The translations under genes and the position numbers were made by a program. Of a DNA stretch of 64,000 bases, positions 56,877 through 64,000 are shown one piece after another. The notes under the pieces were generated by a model. The model searched no databases and was not told the DNA's origin. It worked only from the letters and a program-made list of their open reading frames with translations. This DNA comes from Pseudomonas sp. GM74 (GTDB taxonomy: Bacteria > Pseudomonadota > Gammaproteobacteria > Pseudomonadales > Pseudomonadaceae). Positions within the stretch are counted from its first letter, which is position 1, and every line of letters starts with the position of its first letter. The stretch is taken from NCBI RefSeq assembly GCF_000282455.1, contig NZ_AKJG01000004.1, positions 62,001 through 126,000 on the forward strand. The letters run 5' to 3'.

Positions 56877-58049
56877 ATGCTAAAACTCGCAGGACTCACC
56901 CTCGCGGCCCTCACCCTGAGTGCCGCTGCCCACGCCGATGTCGCCCTGAAACTGGGCACTACCGAACGCGTTACCCGCCTCTTCGCCTACCCCAACAATT
57001 GCAACGTGATCTGCTTTCGCAACTGGACGCTTGAGCAAACCGTAGAGCACTACCTGACCCAGAGCGTGCAACGCGATGGCTACGGCGACGCCAAGGTTCT
57101 GGTCAAAACCGACAATGGTCAGCTCTACGCTGAAATCAGCGGCGTACCCAACGGCTATGAAAAGCCCCTGGCCGCGCTACTCGACGCCGGCGACCTGGCC
57201 TACAACGGCGCCAGTAAACTGAATGCCGATGGCAAGTGGGCGTACAGCTGGTATCTGTTCCTGCCGCTGGGCATGGCCCTGGAAAACCGCAAAAGCATCG
57301 AACTGCTGCACTTTCCGCCAGACTATTCGCTGACCCAGGCCCAGGATTACCTGAGGTCCGCCACCACGGATCGCTGGGCCACCCTGCTGACCGCCAACGG
57401 CATTCCGGCCGGGCAGACGCCGGGCTACCAGACAATCATCGACATCGCTCCGATTGCCGCGCCGTCCAACGCGGGCAAGGACCTCGAAGGCGTCTACGGC
57501 TACTTCAAGGATTACCAGACCACCATGGTCAAGGAAGTCAGCCTGAACGCCAGCGGCGCAGCCCTGCCGATGGTCGCCTTCGGCTCGCCGGTGCGTAACT
57601 GGATCAAAGAGCAGTACGGGCAGACGGTGAACGTGTTGAGCCTGGCCCAGATCTCCCCGGACAACGGCGTGAAGGTCCCCGTGTTGGGCTCCAACCACCC
57701 GAGCTACATTTGGTATGCCGCCGATCCGGCAAGCTATACCGGCAGTGACGCCCAGGCCAAGGCCGATGCGGCCGGCCTGAAAGTCATGGGCCAGGACTTG
57801 AGTGCTGCGTGCTGGCAGGCCGCCATGGGCCGCCAACCGGACAGCAATCCGGACGTTGAGCTCAATACCTGCAGGCAAACCTGGCAAGTGGCCCAGAAAG
57901 AAAAAACCTGCGAGCTGTTCTACACCTCGATCCGCAACCTGTCGCCCCAACAGGCTGTGGGTAAATGCGCGACAGCTTCAATCGTGTCCCAGCTCAAGCA
58001 ACTCAAGGCCCCAGCGCCAGCCGCGGCAAAACCTGCTCCGCCGTTGTAA
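56877..58049 (+). CDS. Secreted conserved protein of unknown function
   Basis: A 390-residue exported protein: signal peptide MLKLAGLTLAALTLSAAAHA, then a mature part with paired cysteines early (NNCNVICFRNW near residues 38-48) and late (AACWQAAMG; NTCRQTW; KTCELFYTS; GKCATAS), suggesting disulfides. The C-terminus is an Ala/Pro-rich tail. The middle has FGSPVRNWIKEQYGQTVNVLSL. I recognise no enzyme family. Start at the ATG that begins the signal peptide. It is followed by a nested hairpin. Confidence 0.8.
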   Translation: MLKLAGLTLAALTLSAAAHADVALKLGTTERVTRLFAYPNNCNVICFRNWTLEQTVEHYLTQSVQRDGYGDAKVLVKTDNGQLYAEISGVPNGYEKPLAALLDAGDLAYNGASKLNADGKWAYSWYLFLPLGMALENRKSIELLHFPPDYSLTQAQDYLRSATTDRWATLLTANGIPAGQTPGYQTIIDIAPIAAPSNAGKDLEGVYGYFKDYQTTMVKEVSLNASGAALPMVAFGSPVRNWIKEQYGQTVNVLSLAQISPDNGVKVPVLGSNHPSYIWYAADPASYTGSDAQAKADAAGLKVMGQDLSAACWQAAMGRQPDSNPDVELNTCRQTWQVAQKEKTCELFYTSIRNLSPQQAVGKCATASIVSQLKQLKAPAPAAAKPAPPL

Positions 58050-58059
58050 TCCGATGAAC

Positions 58060-58095
58060 GGCGGTCAAATCTGTCACTTATGACAGTAGACCGCC
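58060..58095. repeat. Nested inverted repeat after the secreted-protein gene
   Basis: The outer pair GGCGGTC / GACCGCC encloses an inner pair CTGTCA / TGACAG with a CTTA loop. No T-run follows, so it may be an operator or a Rho-dependent or processing hairpin. It lies 100 bases upstream of the SET-domain gene. Confidence 0.5.
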
Positions 58096-58194
58096 CGTAG
58101 TATCTGCGAGAGGCTTGGGCTGAACTCATGTGCTGCTGTGCTGACAGGACCGTCGGCGCAAGGAAGTCGCAGCACCCAGCAGACAGGGATCGTT

Positions 58195-58719
58195 ATGAAA
58201 GCTAATGCCTCTCAACGAAAACGCCCACAACCGCCGCAAGGTATTTACCCCTTTTCGGAGCTGCCCGTTCGCCTGGGATTTCCTTCCCTGGCCGACTTCG
58301 AAATCATTGAAAACGCCAAGGGCGAAGCCACGGCTGTTGCCGCACGGCGCGAATTCCCGCGAATCACTCGTCTCTGCCGGGCGTCGGGGCACTTGCTGCC
58401 CTATCGCTGCCGGCATACCCGCCAGCTCGCCCCGGGTGTGCACGTCTACGACCCGCGCTTCTGCGGACTTTTGCGACACTCCTGCGACCCCAATATCTTT
58501 CTGGATTTGAGCGAGTTGTGGTTATGGGCGTTGAAGGACATCAGCAAGGGGGACTGGCTGACCATGGACTTAGCCGCCAGCGAAGACAAACTGCAACGCC
58601 AGTTTGCCTGCCATTGCGGCTCATACGAGTGCCGTGGCTGGATTACCGGCTACGATGAAGAGCCGAACGCCAACGGCCAGCTGTATTTACAACAGTGGCG
58701 TCGGCGAAGTCGGTATTGA
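58195..58719 (+). CDS. SET-domain protein (putative lysine methyltransferase)
   Basis: A 174-residue protein that appears to be a compact SET domain with a post-SET zinc site. RHSCDPN at residues 95-101 matches the NHSCDPN pseudoknot motif (Asn to Arg change at the first position). GDWLTMDL (119-126) corresponds to the GEELTYDY segment, with Met in place of the active-site Tyr. C139-x-C141-x4-C146 plus Cys97 give the post-SET zinc ligands. It would methylate protein lysine with SAM; the changes at Asn and Tyr leave activity uncertain. Confidence 0.78.
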   Translation: MKANASQRKRPQPPQGIYPFSELPVRLGFPSLADFEIIENAKGEATAVAARREFPRITRLCRASGHLLPYRCRHTRQLAPGVHVYDPRFCGLLRHSCDPNIFLDLSELWLWALKDISKGDWLTMDLAASEDKLQRQFACHCGSYECRGWITGYDEEPNANGQLYLQQWRRRSRY

Positions 58720-58725
58720 AGGGTT

Positions 58726-59370
58726 TCACAGAGGTTCGAACGGACGCAGGCGGTACTGCGGCGGCAACTGCTCGAAACCACTGATGGTCGCATTCAGGCT
58801 CTTCCAGCGGCCGTCCTTGATGCCGTAGATGCAGCCGTGGATCGACAGGCTCTGCCCACGGTGCCAGGCGTTTTGCACAATGCTGGTATGCCCGACGTTG
58901 GCCACCTGCTGGATCACGTTGAGTTCGCAGAGGCGGTCGACGCGCTCCTCTTCAGTGGCGTATTTGGCCAGTTCTTCGCGTTTTTCATAATAGAGATCGC
59001 GAATCGAACGCAGCCAGCCGTCGATCAGGCCGAACTGGCGATCCTGCATCGAAGCACGCACACCGCCGCAGCCATAATGGCCGGTGACGAGAATGTGTTT
59101 GACCTTGAGTACATCGACCGCGTACTGAATCACCGACAGGCAGTTCAGGTCCGTGTGCAGCACGACGTTGGCCACATTACGGTGTACGAACAGATCGCCC
59201 GGCAGCATGCCGACGATTTCGTTGGCCGGCACCCGGGCGTCGGAACAACCGATCCACAGGAACTCAGGGGTCTGTTGGCGGGCCAGCTTGGCGAAGAAGT
59301 CAGGATCTTCCTCCTTGATCGCAGCGGCCCAACGCTCGTTGTTATCAATCAGATCTTGTAATTCGTTCAT
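58726..59370 (-). CDS. can: Beta-class carbonic anhydrase
   Basis: Interconverts CO2 and bicarbonate. It has 214 residues, with zinc ligands in WIGCSDARVPANEI near residues 39-52 (Cys and the Asp-Arg dyad) and VTGHYGCGGV near 95-104 (His and Cys). The start is the ATG giving MNELQDLIDNNERWA. It converges on the SET-domain gene and marks the return of conserved core order. Confidence 0.95.
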   Translation of the reverse strand: MNELQDLIDNNERWAAAIKEEDPDFFAKLARQQTPEFLWIGCSDARVPANEIVGMLPGDLFVHRNVANVVLHTDLNCLSVIQYAVDVLKVKHILVTGHYGCGGVRASMQDRQFGLIDGWLRSIRDLYYEKREELAKYATEEERVDRLCELNVIQQVANVGHTSIVQNAWHRGQSLSIHGCIYGIKDGRWKSLNATISGFEQLPPQYRLRPFEPL

Positions 59371-59538
59371 GCTTTGAAGCCTCAAGAATGATGCGCAGCT
59401 TTGACTGACAACCGTCCGTCGGGGTCACGCGCGAAATGCAGATACTCTCCTGATCCGGAACACGGGGCTCCATGCCGGTGGAATTCTCGGAAGCCAAGTG
59501 GGTCAACCGTAGTAAGGCCTACAGTATGAGGAATTACC

Positions 59539-59943
59539 ATGAATGATTCACGACGTCCGTACGATGCGGTGCAACCGGAACCCGTCGATGACAACGAAGA
59601 CCGCATGGGCTCGGTGCGCGAGCTGGATTTCGATGAAGAAGAGCCCGGCGCCAGAATCGGTGACGAACTGCCGGAAAGGGAGCGCGAGCAACTGATGCCT
59701 CATCGGCGAGGACGTGAAGCGGGCCTGACCGGAGCCTCGACCGGTGACCATCAACCTACCGACGACGATCTGAGCCCGGAAACCCTGATCCGCGAAGACG
59801 GCGCCCGGGATGCCCATGAGGCGGGCAATGACAGGCGTGCGGATTGGGACCTGAGCATCGTCGATGAGGATGATATCGGCGGAGGCGATGGCCTGGATGA
59901 GGCGGAACTGGCGCGGTGCGATCCGATGGACGGCAAGCGCTGA
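59539..59943 (+). CDS. Acidic hydrophilic protein of unknown function
   Basis: A 134-residue, strongly acidic, Gly/Asp/Glu-rich protein likely to be disordered. Repeated DDDxSPETLIREDGARDAH-type stretches occur. No signal peptide, cysteine or membrane segment. Homologues in pseudomonads are sometimes labelled serine kinase/phosphatase, but no kinase or phosphatase motif is visible and I do not support that name. GAGGAATTACC precedes the ATG. Confidence 0.75.
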   Translation: MNDSRRPYDAVQPEPVDDNEDRMGSVRELDFDEEEPGARIGDELPEREREQLMPHRRGREAGLTGASTGDHQPTDDDLSPETLIREDGARDAHEAGNDRRADWDLSIVDEDDIGGGDGLDEAELARCDPMDGKR

Positions 59944-59967
59944 TTTTTTAGTGCCTGTTCAGCCGCC

Positions 59968-60063
59968 TTCGCGAGCAAGTCGAATCGTCGCACCGCCGCT
60001 CCCACAGGGGAATGCATTCCAAATGTGGGAGCGGGCTTGCTCCGGTCGGCGATCCGACGAAGC
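59968..60063. repeat. Rearranged REP pair
   Basis: The left arm CTTCGCGAGCAAG is interrupted by about 17 foreign bases (TCGAATCGTCGCACCGC) before CGCTCCCAC. The right arm is the extended type GTGGGAGCGGGCTTGCTCC followed by GGTCGGCGATCCGACGAAGC. The centre has GGAATGCATTCC as at 6061-6072. Confidence 0.8.
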
Positions 60064-60071
60064 GTTCAAGC

Positions 60072-60524
60072 TCAATCCACCAAAGTACAAGCCATGACCA
60101 CCGCATCTTCGCGCCCGCCCACCGCCGGGTAGTAATCCCGACGCCGACCGATCTCATTGAAGCCGTAACGTTCATACAACTTGAACGCCGCGGTATTGCT
60201 GTCGCGCACTTCCAGGAAGCACTCCCGGGCGTCGGCCTTGTAGGCGATCGACATCAAATGCTCAAGCAATGTCAGCCCCAGGCCACGGCCCTGGTTCTCC
60301 GGCTTGACCGTAATGTTCAGCAGGTGCGCCTCGTCGAGGATGATCTGCACCACACCGTGGCCGACCTGTTGCTGACCTTCGAACATCAGCCAGATCTGAT
60401 ACTTGCCCAGGCCATCGAGGAAAATCCCGCGGGTCCAGGGATGGCTATAGGCCGCGTACTCGATTTTCAGCACGGTTTCCAGGTCCGCCTCGGTCATCGG
60501 GCGAAACGATACAGCGTCACTCAT
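60072..60524 (-). CDS. rimI: Ribosomal protein S18-alanine N-acetyltransferase
   Basis: A GNAT enzyme acetylating the N-terminal alanine of S18. It has 150 residues, with acetyl-CoA motif NQGRGLGLTLLEHLM near residues 78-92 and the family segment ECFLEVRDSNTAAFKLYERYGF near 100-121. Its ATG overlaps the end of the psi-subunit gene, as rimI follows holD in E. coli. Confidence 0.94.
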   Translation of the reverse strand: MSDAVSFRPMTEADLETVLKIEYAAYSHPWTRGIFLDGLGKYQIWLMFEGQQQVGHGVVQIILDEAHLLNITVKPENQGRGLGLTLLEHLMSIAYKADARECFLEVRDSNTAAFKLYERYGFNEIGRRRDYYPAVGGREDAVVMACTLVD

Positions 60525-61302
60525 TCGATTCTTTCCAGCGCGCCATCAGCCGACGCATGGCTTGCCAGACATCAGCCTTACGCTGTGGCTCTTCCATTAA
60601 TAATTCCAGGCCCGGCACCGCCCAGGCCGAGCCCAGGCCTTCGATCTGCAATTCGCGATTGAACGCCTCGGCATCCGCCTCACCGGCAAATCGCACCGCG
60701 GGCAGGCCGATCAGCCACAAGCAGGCGCAGGGCGTTTCTTCCATGCGCACCGAGAGAAAACCTTGCACGAAGTCGCGGGCCGCTTCCGGGCCCTGATCCA
60801 TCGTGCCACGCACCAACAGAGGCCAACGCACCGGCTCACCGACGATCTGCGGGCTGTCCGGCAGACCGGCGGCGCGCAGCATGTCCTTGAGCAGCAGGTA
60901 GGCAGGATCGCGAGTCTGGAAGGATTCGCCTGTGGGTAACTCCACCAGCAGCAGGCAACGCCCGGCCCGTAGCAATTGCAGGGCGAAACGCGGGGGCGGC
61001 ACGACCGGCGCCTTGACCACGACCGGTGCCTCTTCGGCCTCTTCCACCGGTTTGGCCCCGGTGCGGGTGCTGGCCAACGATGGTCGCGGTACCTCGACCT
61101 TCGCCCGTTCGGCCGGCTTGACCACAGACGCCACGGGCGTCTGAGCCACAACAGCGGGCACGACAGGCGCGACCACCACCGGCTCGGGGATCTCCAGCAA
61201 CTCGGGCCGCGACGGCGCGGCAAAGGGCAATTCGGTGCGCGGCAGCCAATTGACCACCTGCATGGCGGCCAGATAAGCGCGACGACGGGACTCGATAAGC
61301 AA
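60517..61302 (-). CDS. holD: DNA polymerase III psi subunit, cryptic pseudomonad type
   Basis: A 261-residue protein. The N-terminus ESRRRAYLAAMQVVNWL resembles the chi-binding peptide of E. coli psi (SRRDWQLQQLGITQW). A long Pro/Val-rich linker (about 30-100) follows, then a C-terminal alpha/beta domain. Upstream of rimI, as holD is in E. coli. A divergent psi subunit of this kind was described biochemically in P. aeruginosa; databases often label it energy transducer TonB because of the Pro-rich stretch. The start is TTG at 61302, kept because the motif would be lost from the ATG at 61263. Confidence 0.7.
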   Translation of the reverse strand: MLIESRRRAYLAAMQVVNWLPRTELPFAAPSRPELLEIPEPVVVAPVVPAVVAQTPVASVVKPAERAKVEVPRPSLASTRTGAKPVEEAEEAPVVVKAPVVPPPRFALQLLRAGRCLLLVELPTGESFQTRDPAYLLLKDMLRAAGLPDSPQIVGEPVRWPLLVRGTMDQGPEAARDFVQGFLSVRMEETPCACLWLIGLPAVRFAGEADAEAFNRELQIEGLGSAWAVPGLELLMEEPQRKADVWQAMRRLMARWKESNE

Positions 61303-61482
61303 AGGTCGGCCACTTGTGGATAACTAAAGTGCGCTGATTCTACCGCCGTTCGCTCAAGATCGCCCGCAGTTGATCGATGCTCTTTACCGAAAAGAAGGCG
61401 ACAGTCTGTCCCGAGATTGAATCGCATTGCCCCCGATGCAGTACAATCGCGGCTTTTAACCGCCAACCAGCCGGCCATTCCG

Positions 61483-62760
61483 ATGATCGAACCCAAGCGC
61501 GTCTTGCGCGCCCTCGCTGAACACTGGGCACTTCTGGAGCCACTGTGCGAGCACTTCGACCAAGGCACACTGAGCCTGAACGAACTGCGCACGCAACTGG
61601 CCGCCCAGCAACTCGACAGTACGCCGCAGGACATCACCAGCCTGCTGGATGTGTGGATTCGCCTCGATATCCTGGTTCCCGTGGCCAAAAGCCCGAACCG
61701 TTTCGAGCTCAACGCGCAGATTCACGACTTCCTCGCCTACCTGCGCCGCGAACACCGCCTGGGCCTGTGCCTGGAAATCGAAGCCTACCTGCGCCACCTC
61801 GAGCGTCTGGCCGGTTATATCCAGGACGCCTTCGAGATTCGCGATGGCAACGACCTGGCCCGCCAGTTGCGCCTGCTCGACATGCGGGTTCGCGATGTAC
61901 TGAAAAAACTCGATAACGATGAACAGGCACTGGTGGCCGTCGCCGAACGGGCGAAAACCAGCGACCGGCAGATTCCGTTGCGCCAGCGTTACGCTGAAGT
62001 ACTGGCGACCTGGGACGAATACGTCGAGCCGATGATTGATCTGGTGAACGCCGATGGCGCCTTCGAACAAGGCGTGCGCAAGGTCGAAACCGTGCTGCTG
62101 AAGATGCTCAGCGAACAGCAGCGCCTCGGCCACCTGGTCGACGACGACATGTTGCTGCGCACCCACGCGCGCATCCTCGAAATGCAGACCAGCGCCCAAT
62201 TGACCCTGCGTCACGCCCGCGAACTGCTGCTGCCGCTGCGTGAAGAAGCGCGCCGGCACAACGCCGTGACCCGTGGCGCCGCATTGGCCCTGTCGATGAT
62301 CCGTCGCAAAGGCCTCGACGCCGTACCGCAAGCGGCCATGCCGATGTTCACTCGCCCACAGAGCACCTTCCTCGGCAGTGCCAGTCAGGTCGAAGCCTAC
62401 GTTTACGCCCTGGCCCGTTTCGAACCGAAACCGGCGCGCTTCCCAAAGGCCCACAAGACCCAGAAAGGCGAAGCGCCACGGGCGCCACGCACCGTTCGGG
62501 AAATGCTCGAACGCTGCGAAGACGCCTTGCCGATGCCGGACTTGATGACCTGGCTGCTGGAGCAGGAACCGGACGGCGCCACCGACGAGCTGCTGTACTG
62601 GTTCTCGCGCCTGTCGCGGGAAAAACGCTTCAAGCGCGAGCGTCTGGAACGTCGCCAATACCATACTCACGAGCACCAGGTCAGCCTGCGCTCCTTCGCC
62701 CTGCTCTCGGTCAGCGACACCGCCGCCGAGAATTCTGCGAGCACTCCTTATGCATCTTGA
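61483..62760 (+). CDS. mksF: Condensin MksF kleisin subunit
   Basis: A 425-residue subunit of the MksBEF chromosome-organising complex. The N-terminal winged-helix region starts MIEPKRVLRALAEHWALLEP, the middle is largely alpha-helical, and a C-terminal winged-helix region is rich in basic residues (SREKRFKRERLERRQYH). A possible -10 (TACAAT, 61442-61447) precedes the ATG. Its last 11 bases overlap mksE. The assignment rests on architecture plus the SMC-like ATPase two genes on. Confidence 0.85.
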   Translation: MIEPKRVLRALAEHWALLEPLCEHFDQGTLSLNELRTQLAAQQLDSTPQDITSLLDVWIRLDILVPVAKSPNRFELNAQIHDFLAYLRREHRLGLCLEIEAYLRHLERLAGYIQDAFEIRDGNDLARQLRLLDMRVRDVLKKLDNDEQALVAVAERAKTSDRQIPLRQRYAEVLATWDEYVEPMIDLVNADGAFEQGVRKVETVLLKMLSEQQRLGHLVDDDMLLRTHARILEMQTSAQLTLRHARELLLPLREEARRHNAVTRGAALALSMIRRKGLDAVPQAAMPMFTRPQSTFLGSASQVEAYVYALARFEPKPARFPKAHKTQKGEAPRAPRTVREMLERCEDALPMPDLMTWLLEQEPDGATDELLYWFSRLSREKRFKRERLERRQYHTHEHQVSLRSFALLSVSDTAAENSASTPYAS

Positions 62761-63451
62761 TCTATCCGAACTGTCCCATCTGGCACCGATCTTTCGCGAG
62801 CTGTTCAAGGGTTATCACGTCAGTCGCCGCGATCCGGAGCTGTACGCACAGTTGTCGAACTTTCAGGACCAATACCGCACGCTGTTCAAGGCCCTGGGCT
62901 TTGAACTGGTCTGCGACACCCGCGGTTTCTACTACTTCGTGCCAGACCTCGCTGCCGCCGCGGTGAACAAGACCGCCCAGCGCCTGGCGCTGTTCACCTT
63001 CATCCTCGTCGAGCACCTGGCCGACCAGGGCCGCGACCCGATCTCCGTGCTCGACGGCGGCAGCCTCGGTCGCGACGAACTGCCGTCGCTGCTGGAAAAG
63101 TACCGCGACCTGTTCATCCAGGCCGAAGTGCAGACCCAGGACGAACTGGAAGAAAAGATCATGCGCCGCATGACCCAGCTCGGCTTTGCCAGCGAAGAAA
63201 ACGGCATCTACCGTTTCCTGCCGCCGATGCACCGCTTCCTCGATGTGTGCCTGTCGGTGCAGCAGGACCGCGACCTGGCCGCCAGCCTGCACAGCGTCCT
63301 GCCGTTGCCGGTGCCAGTGCTGATCGACGAAGACAGCGACGAAAAACTGCTGCAGACCGATGATCCGCTCGACCTCGCGGAGTTTGAAGACGAAAGCGAA
63401 GAAGACGCCCTGGCCCGGGCCATTGCCGAAGAACAGGAGCTCGACGCATGA
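62750..63451 (+). CDS. mksE: Condensin MksE subunit
   Basis: A 233-residue MukE-like winged-helix protein (HLDLSELSHLAPIFRELFKG; LTQLGFAS-type segment near residue 140) that bridges kleisin MksF and the ATPase. The tail is strongly acidic (DEDSDEKLL; EDESEEDA). Overlaps mksF by 11 bases and mksB by four. Confidence 0.85.
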   Translation: MHLDLSELSHLAPIFRELFKGYHVSRRDPELYAQLSNFQDQYRTLFKALGFELVCDTRGFYYFVPDLAAAAVNKTAQRLALFTFILVEHLADQGRDPISVLDGGSLGRDELPSLLEKYRDLFIQAEVQTQDELEEKIMRRMTQLGFASEENGIYRFLPPMHRFLDVCLSVQQDRDLAASLHSVLPLPVPVLIDEDSDEKLLQTDDPLDLAEFEDESEEDALARAIAEEQELDA

Positions 63452-64000
63452 GCAAGGAACGTTACGGCATCCGCCGCTTTGCCCTTTTGAACACCGCCGG
63501 CTACAGCCTCGGCCTGTTCCCGCTGGAAGAGCCGCTGTCGGTCTACGGCGCGAACAACCTCGGTAAGTCCGCCTCGATCAACGCCCTGCAGTTCCCGATT
63601 CTGGCGCGCATGTCGGACATGAGCTTCGGCAAGTACAGCCTGGAGCAGTCCCGGCGCTTCTACTTCGCCTCAGACACCAGTTACATTCTGGTGGAAGTGA
63701 ACCTGCCCCACGGCCCCCACGTGATCGGTGTGGTCGGCCGCGGCCCGGGCGGTGGTTTCGGCCACCAGTTCTTTGCCTATGCCGGCAAGCTGGACCTGGC
63801 CCACTACCAGAAAAACGACACCTGCCTGCGCCAGAAAGAGCTGTTCACCAACCTTGAGCGCGAAGGCCTGAAAGCCTACGAGCTCAAGCCGGACGAACTG
63901 CGCCGTTTGCTGGTCGGTGGCCACACCTCGATTCCGCTGGATCTGACGCTGATTCCATTGCGTTCCACCAGCGAGCAGAGCCTGAAGACCTTCCGTGCCC
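63448..64000 (+). CDS. mksB: Condensin ATPase MksB (5' part, runs off the window)
   Basis: The first 184 residues of an SMC/MukB-like ATPase. Walker A GANNLGKSASINAL is near residues 34-47, followed by a beta-rich head domain (FGKYSLEQSRRFYFASDTSY). ATGA overlap with mksE. Coiled-coil, hinge and Walker B parts lie beyond the end. Whether a fourth gene (mksG/jetD, a nuclease that would make it a Wadjet-type anti-plasmid system) follows cannot be seen. Confidence 0.85.
   Translation, partial: MSKERYGIRRFALLNTAGYSLGLFPLEEPLSVYGANNLGKSASINALQFPILARMSDMSFGKYSLEQSRRFYFASDTSYILVEVNLPHGPHVIGVVGRGPGGGFGHQFFAYAGKLDLAHYQKNDTCLRQKELFTNLEREGLKAYELKPDELRRLLVGGHTSIPLDLTLIPLRSTSEQSLKTFRA

Noticed and set aside
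60517..61302. Annotation as energy transducer TonB.
   Set aside because: There is no N-terminal membrane anchor or TonB C-terminal domain; only a Pro-rich linker is shared.

Overview
The window is a chromosomal segment of a Pseudomonas of the fluorescens group. The evidence is high GC, the gene order mqo ... hpt/upp/uraA/hemH ... murI/moeB/prmC/prfA/hemA ... lolB/ispE/tRNA-Gln/prs/rplY/pth/ychF ... can ... rimI ... mksFEB (recalled as the order of the corresponding P. aeruginosa region), and many copies of the fluorescens-type REP sequence containing GTGGGAGCGGGCTTGCTC. I see no rRNA, CRISPR array, integrase or insertion sequence.

Layout. 0.2-8.1 kb: malate oxidation, nucleobase salvage (hpt, upp, uraA), ferrochelatase and small conserved genes. 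8.2-14 kb: a cluster resembling the light-response (LitR/photolyase) loci of pseudomonads: an FAD oxidoreductase, a DUF523/DUF1722 protein, a MerR regulator with a degenerate cobalamin fold, photolyase, an overlooked 34-codon ORF and a short-chain dehydrogenase. Its two promoters carry TTGTACA/TTGTATA boxes. 14.2-26.7 kb: core housekeeping genes: pagL, murI, moeB-prmC-prfA-hemA, the TPR lipoprotein-lolB-ispE operon, tRNA-Gln, prs, rplY, pth, ychF.

26.7-58.7 kb is an accessory block between ychF and the carbonic anhydrase gene, which I recall as close neighbours in P. aeruginosa. It holds an EamA/GST/AraC module, an Fsr-like efflux pump, two chemoreceptor-type proteins (one BdlA-like), a polyamine-type ABC transporter with an amidase and a divergent LysR regulator, tRNA-Met, and an arginine transaminase locus (aruH, aruI) with an M20 hydrolase. 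Between aruH and the M20 gene lies a badly decayed amino-acid ABC transporter (ATPase plus two permeases). A C-terminal stump of an aspartoacylase-family gene, an M14/DUF2817 hydrolase and a gamma-glutamyltransferase lipoprotein follow, so the 40-50 kb stretch is rich in enzymes that cleave amide bonds or degrade amino acids. ddl, a flavin reductase, a GNAT, an MHS transporter, an AtoE-like transporter, an unrecognised secreted protein and a SET-domain protein complete the block.

58.7-64 kb returns to conserved order: carbonic anhydrase, an acidic unknown protein, rimI, the cryptic DNA polymerase III psi subunit, and mksF-mksE-mksB of the MksBEF condensin, with mksB cut by the window end.

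Most worth checking: the doubly coupled small ORF in the photolyase operon, the Tyr-to-Cys change in the neighbouring dehydrogenase, the decaying ABC cassette inside the arginine locus, and the SET/post-SET protein.
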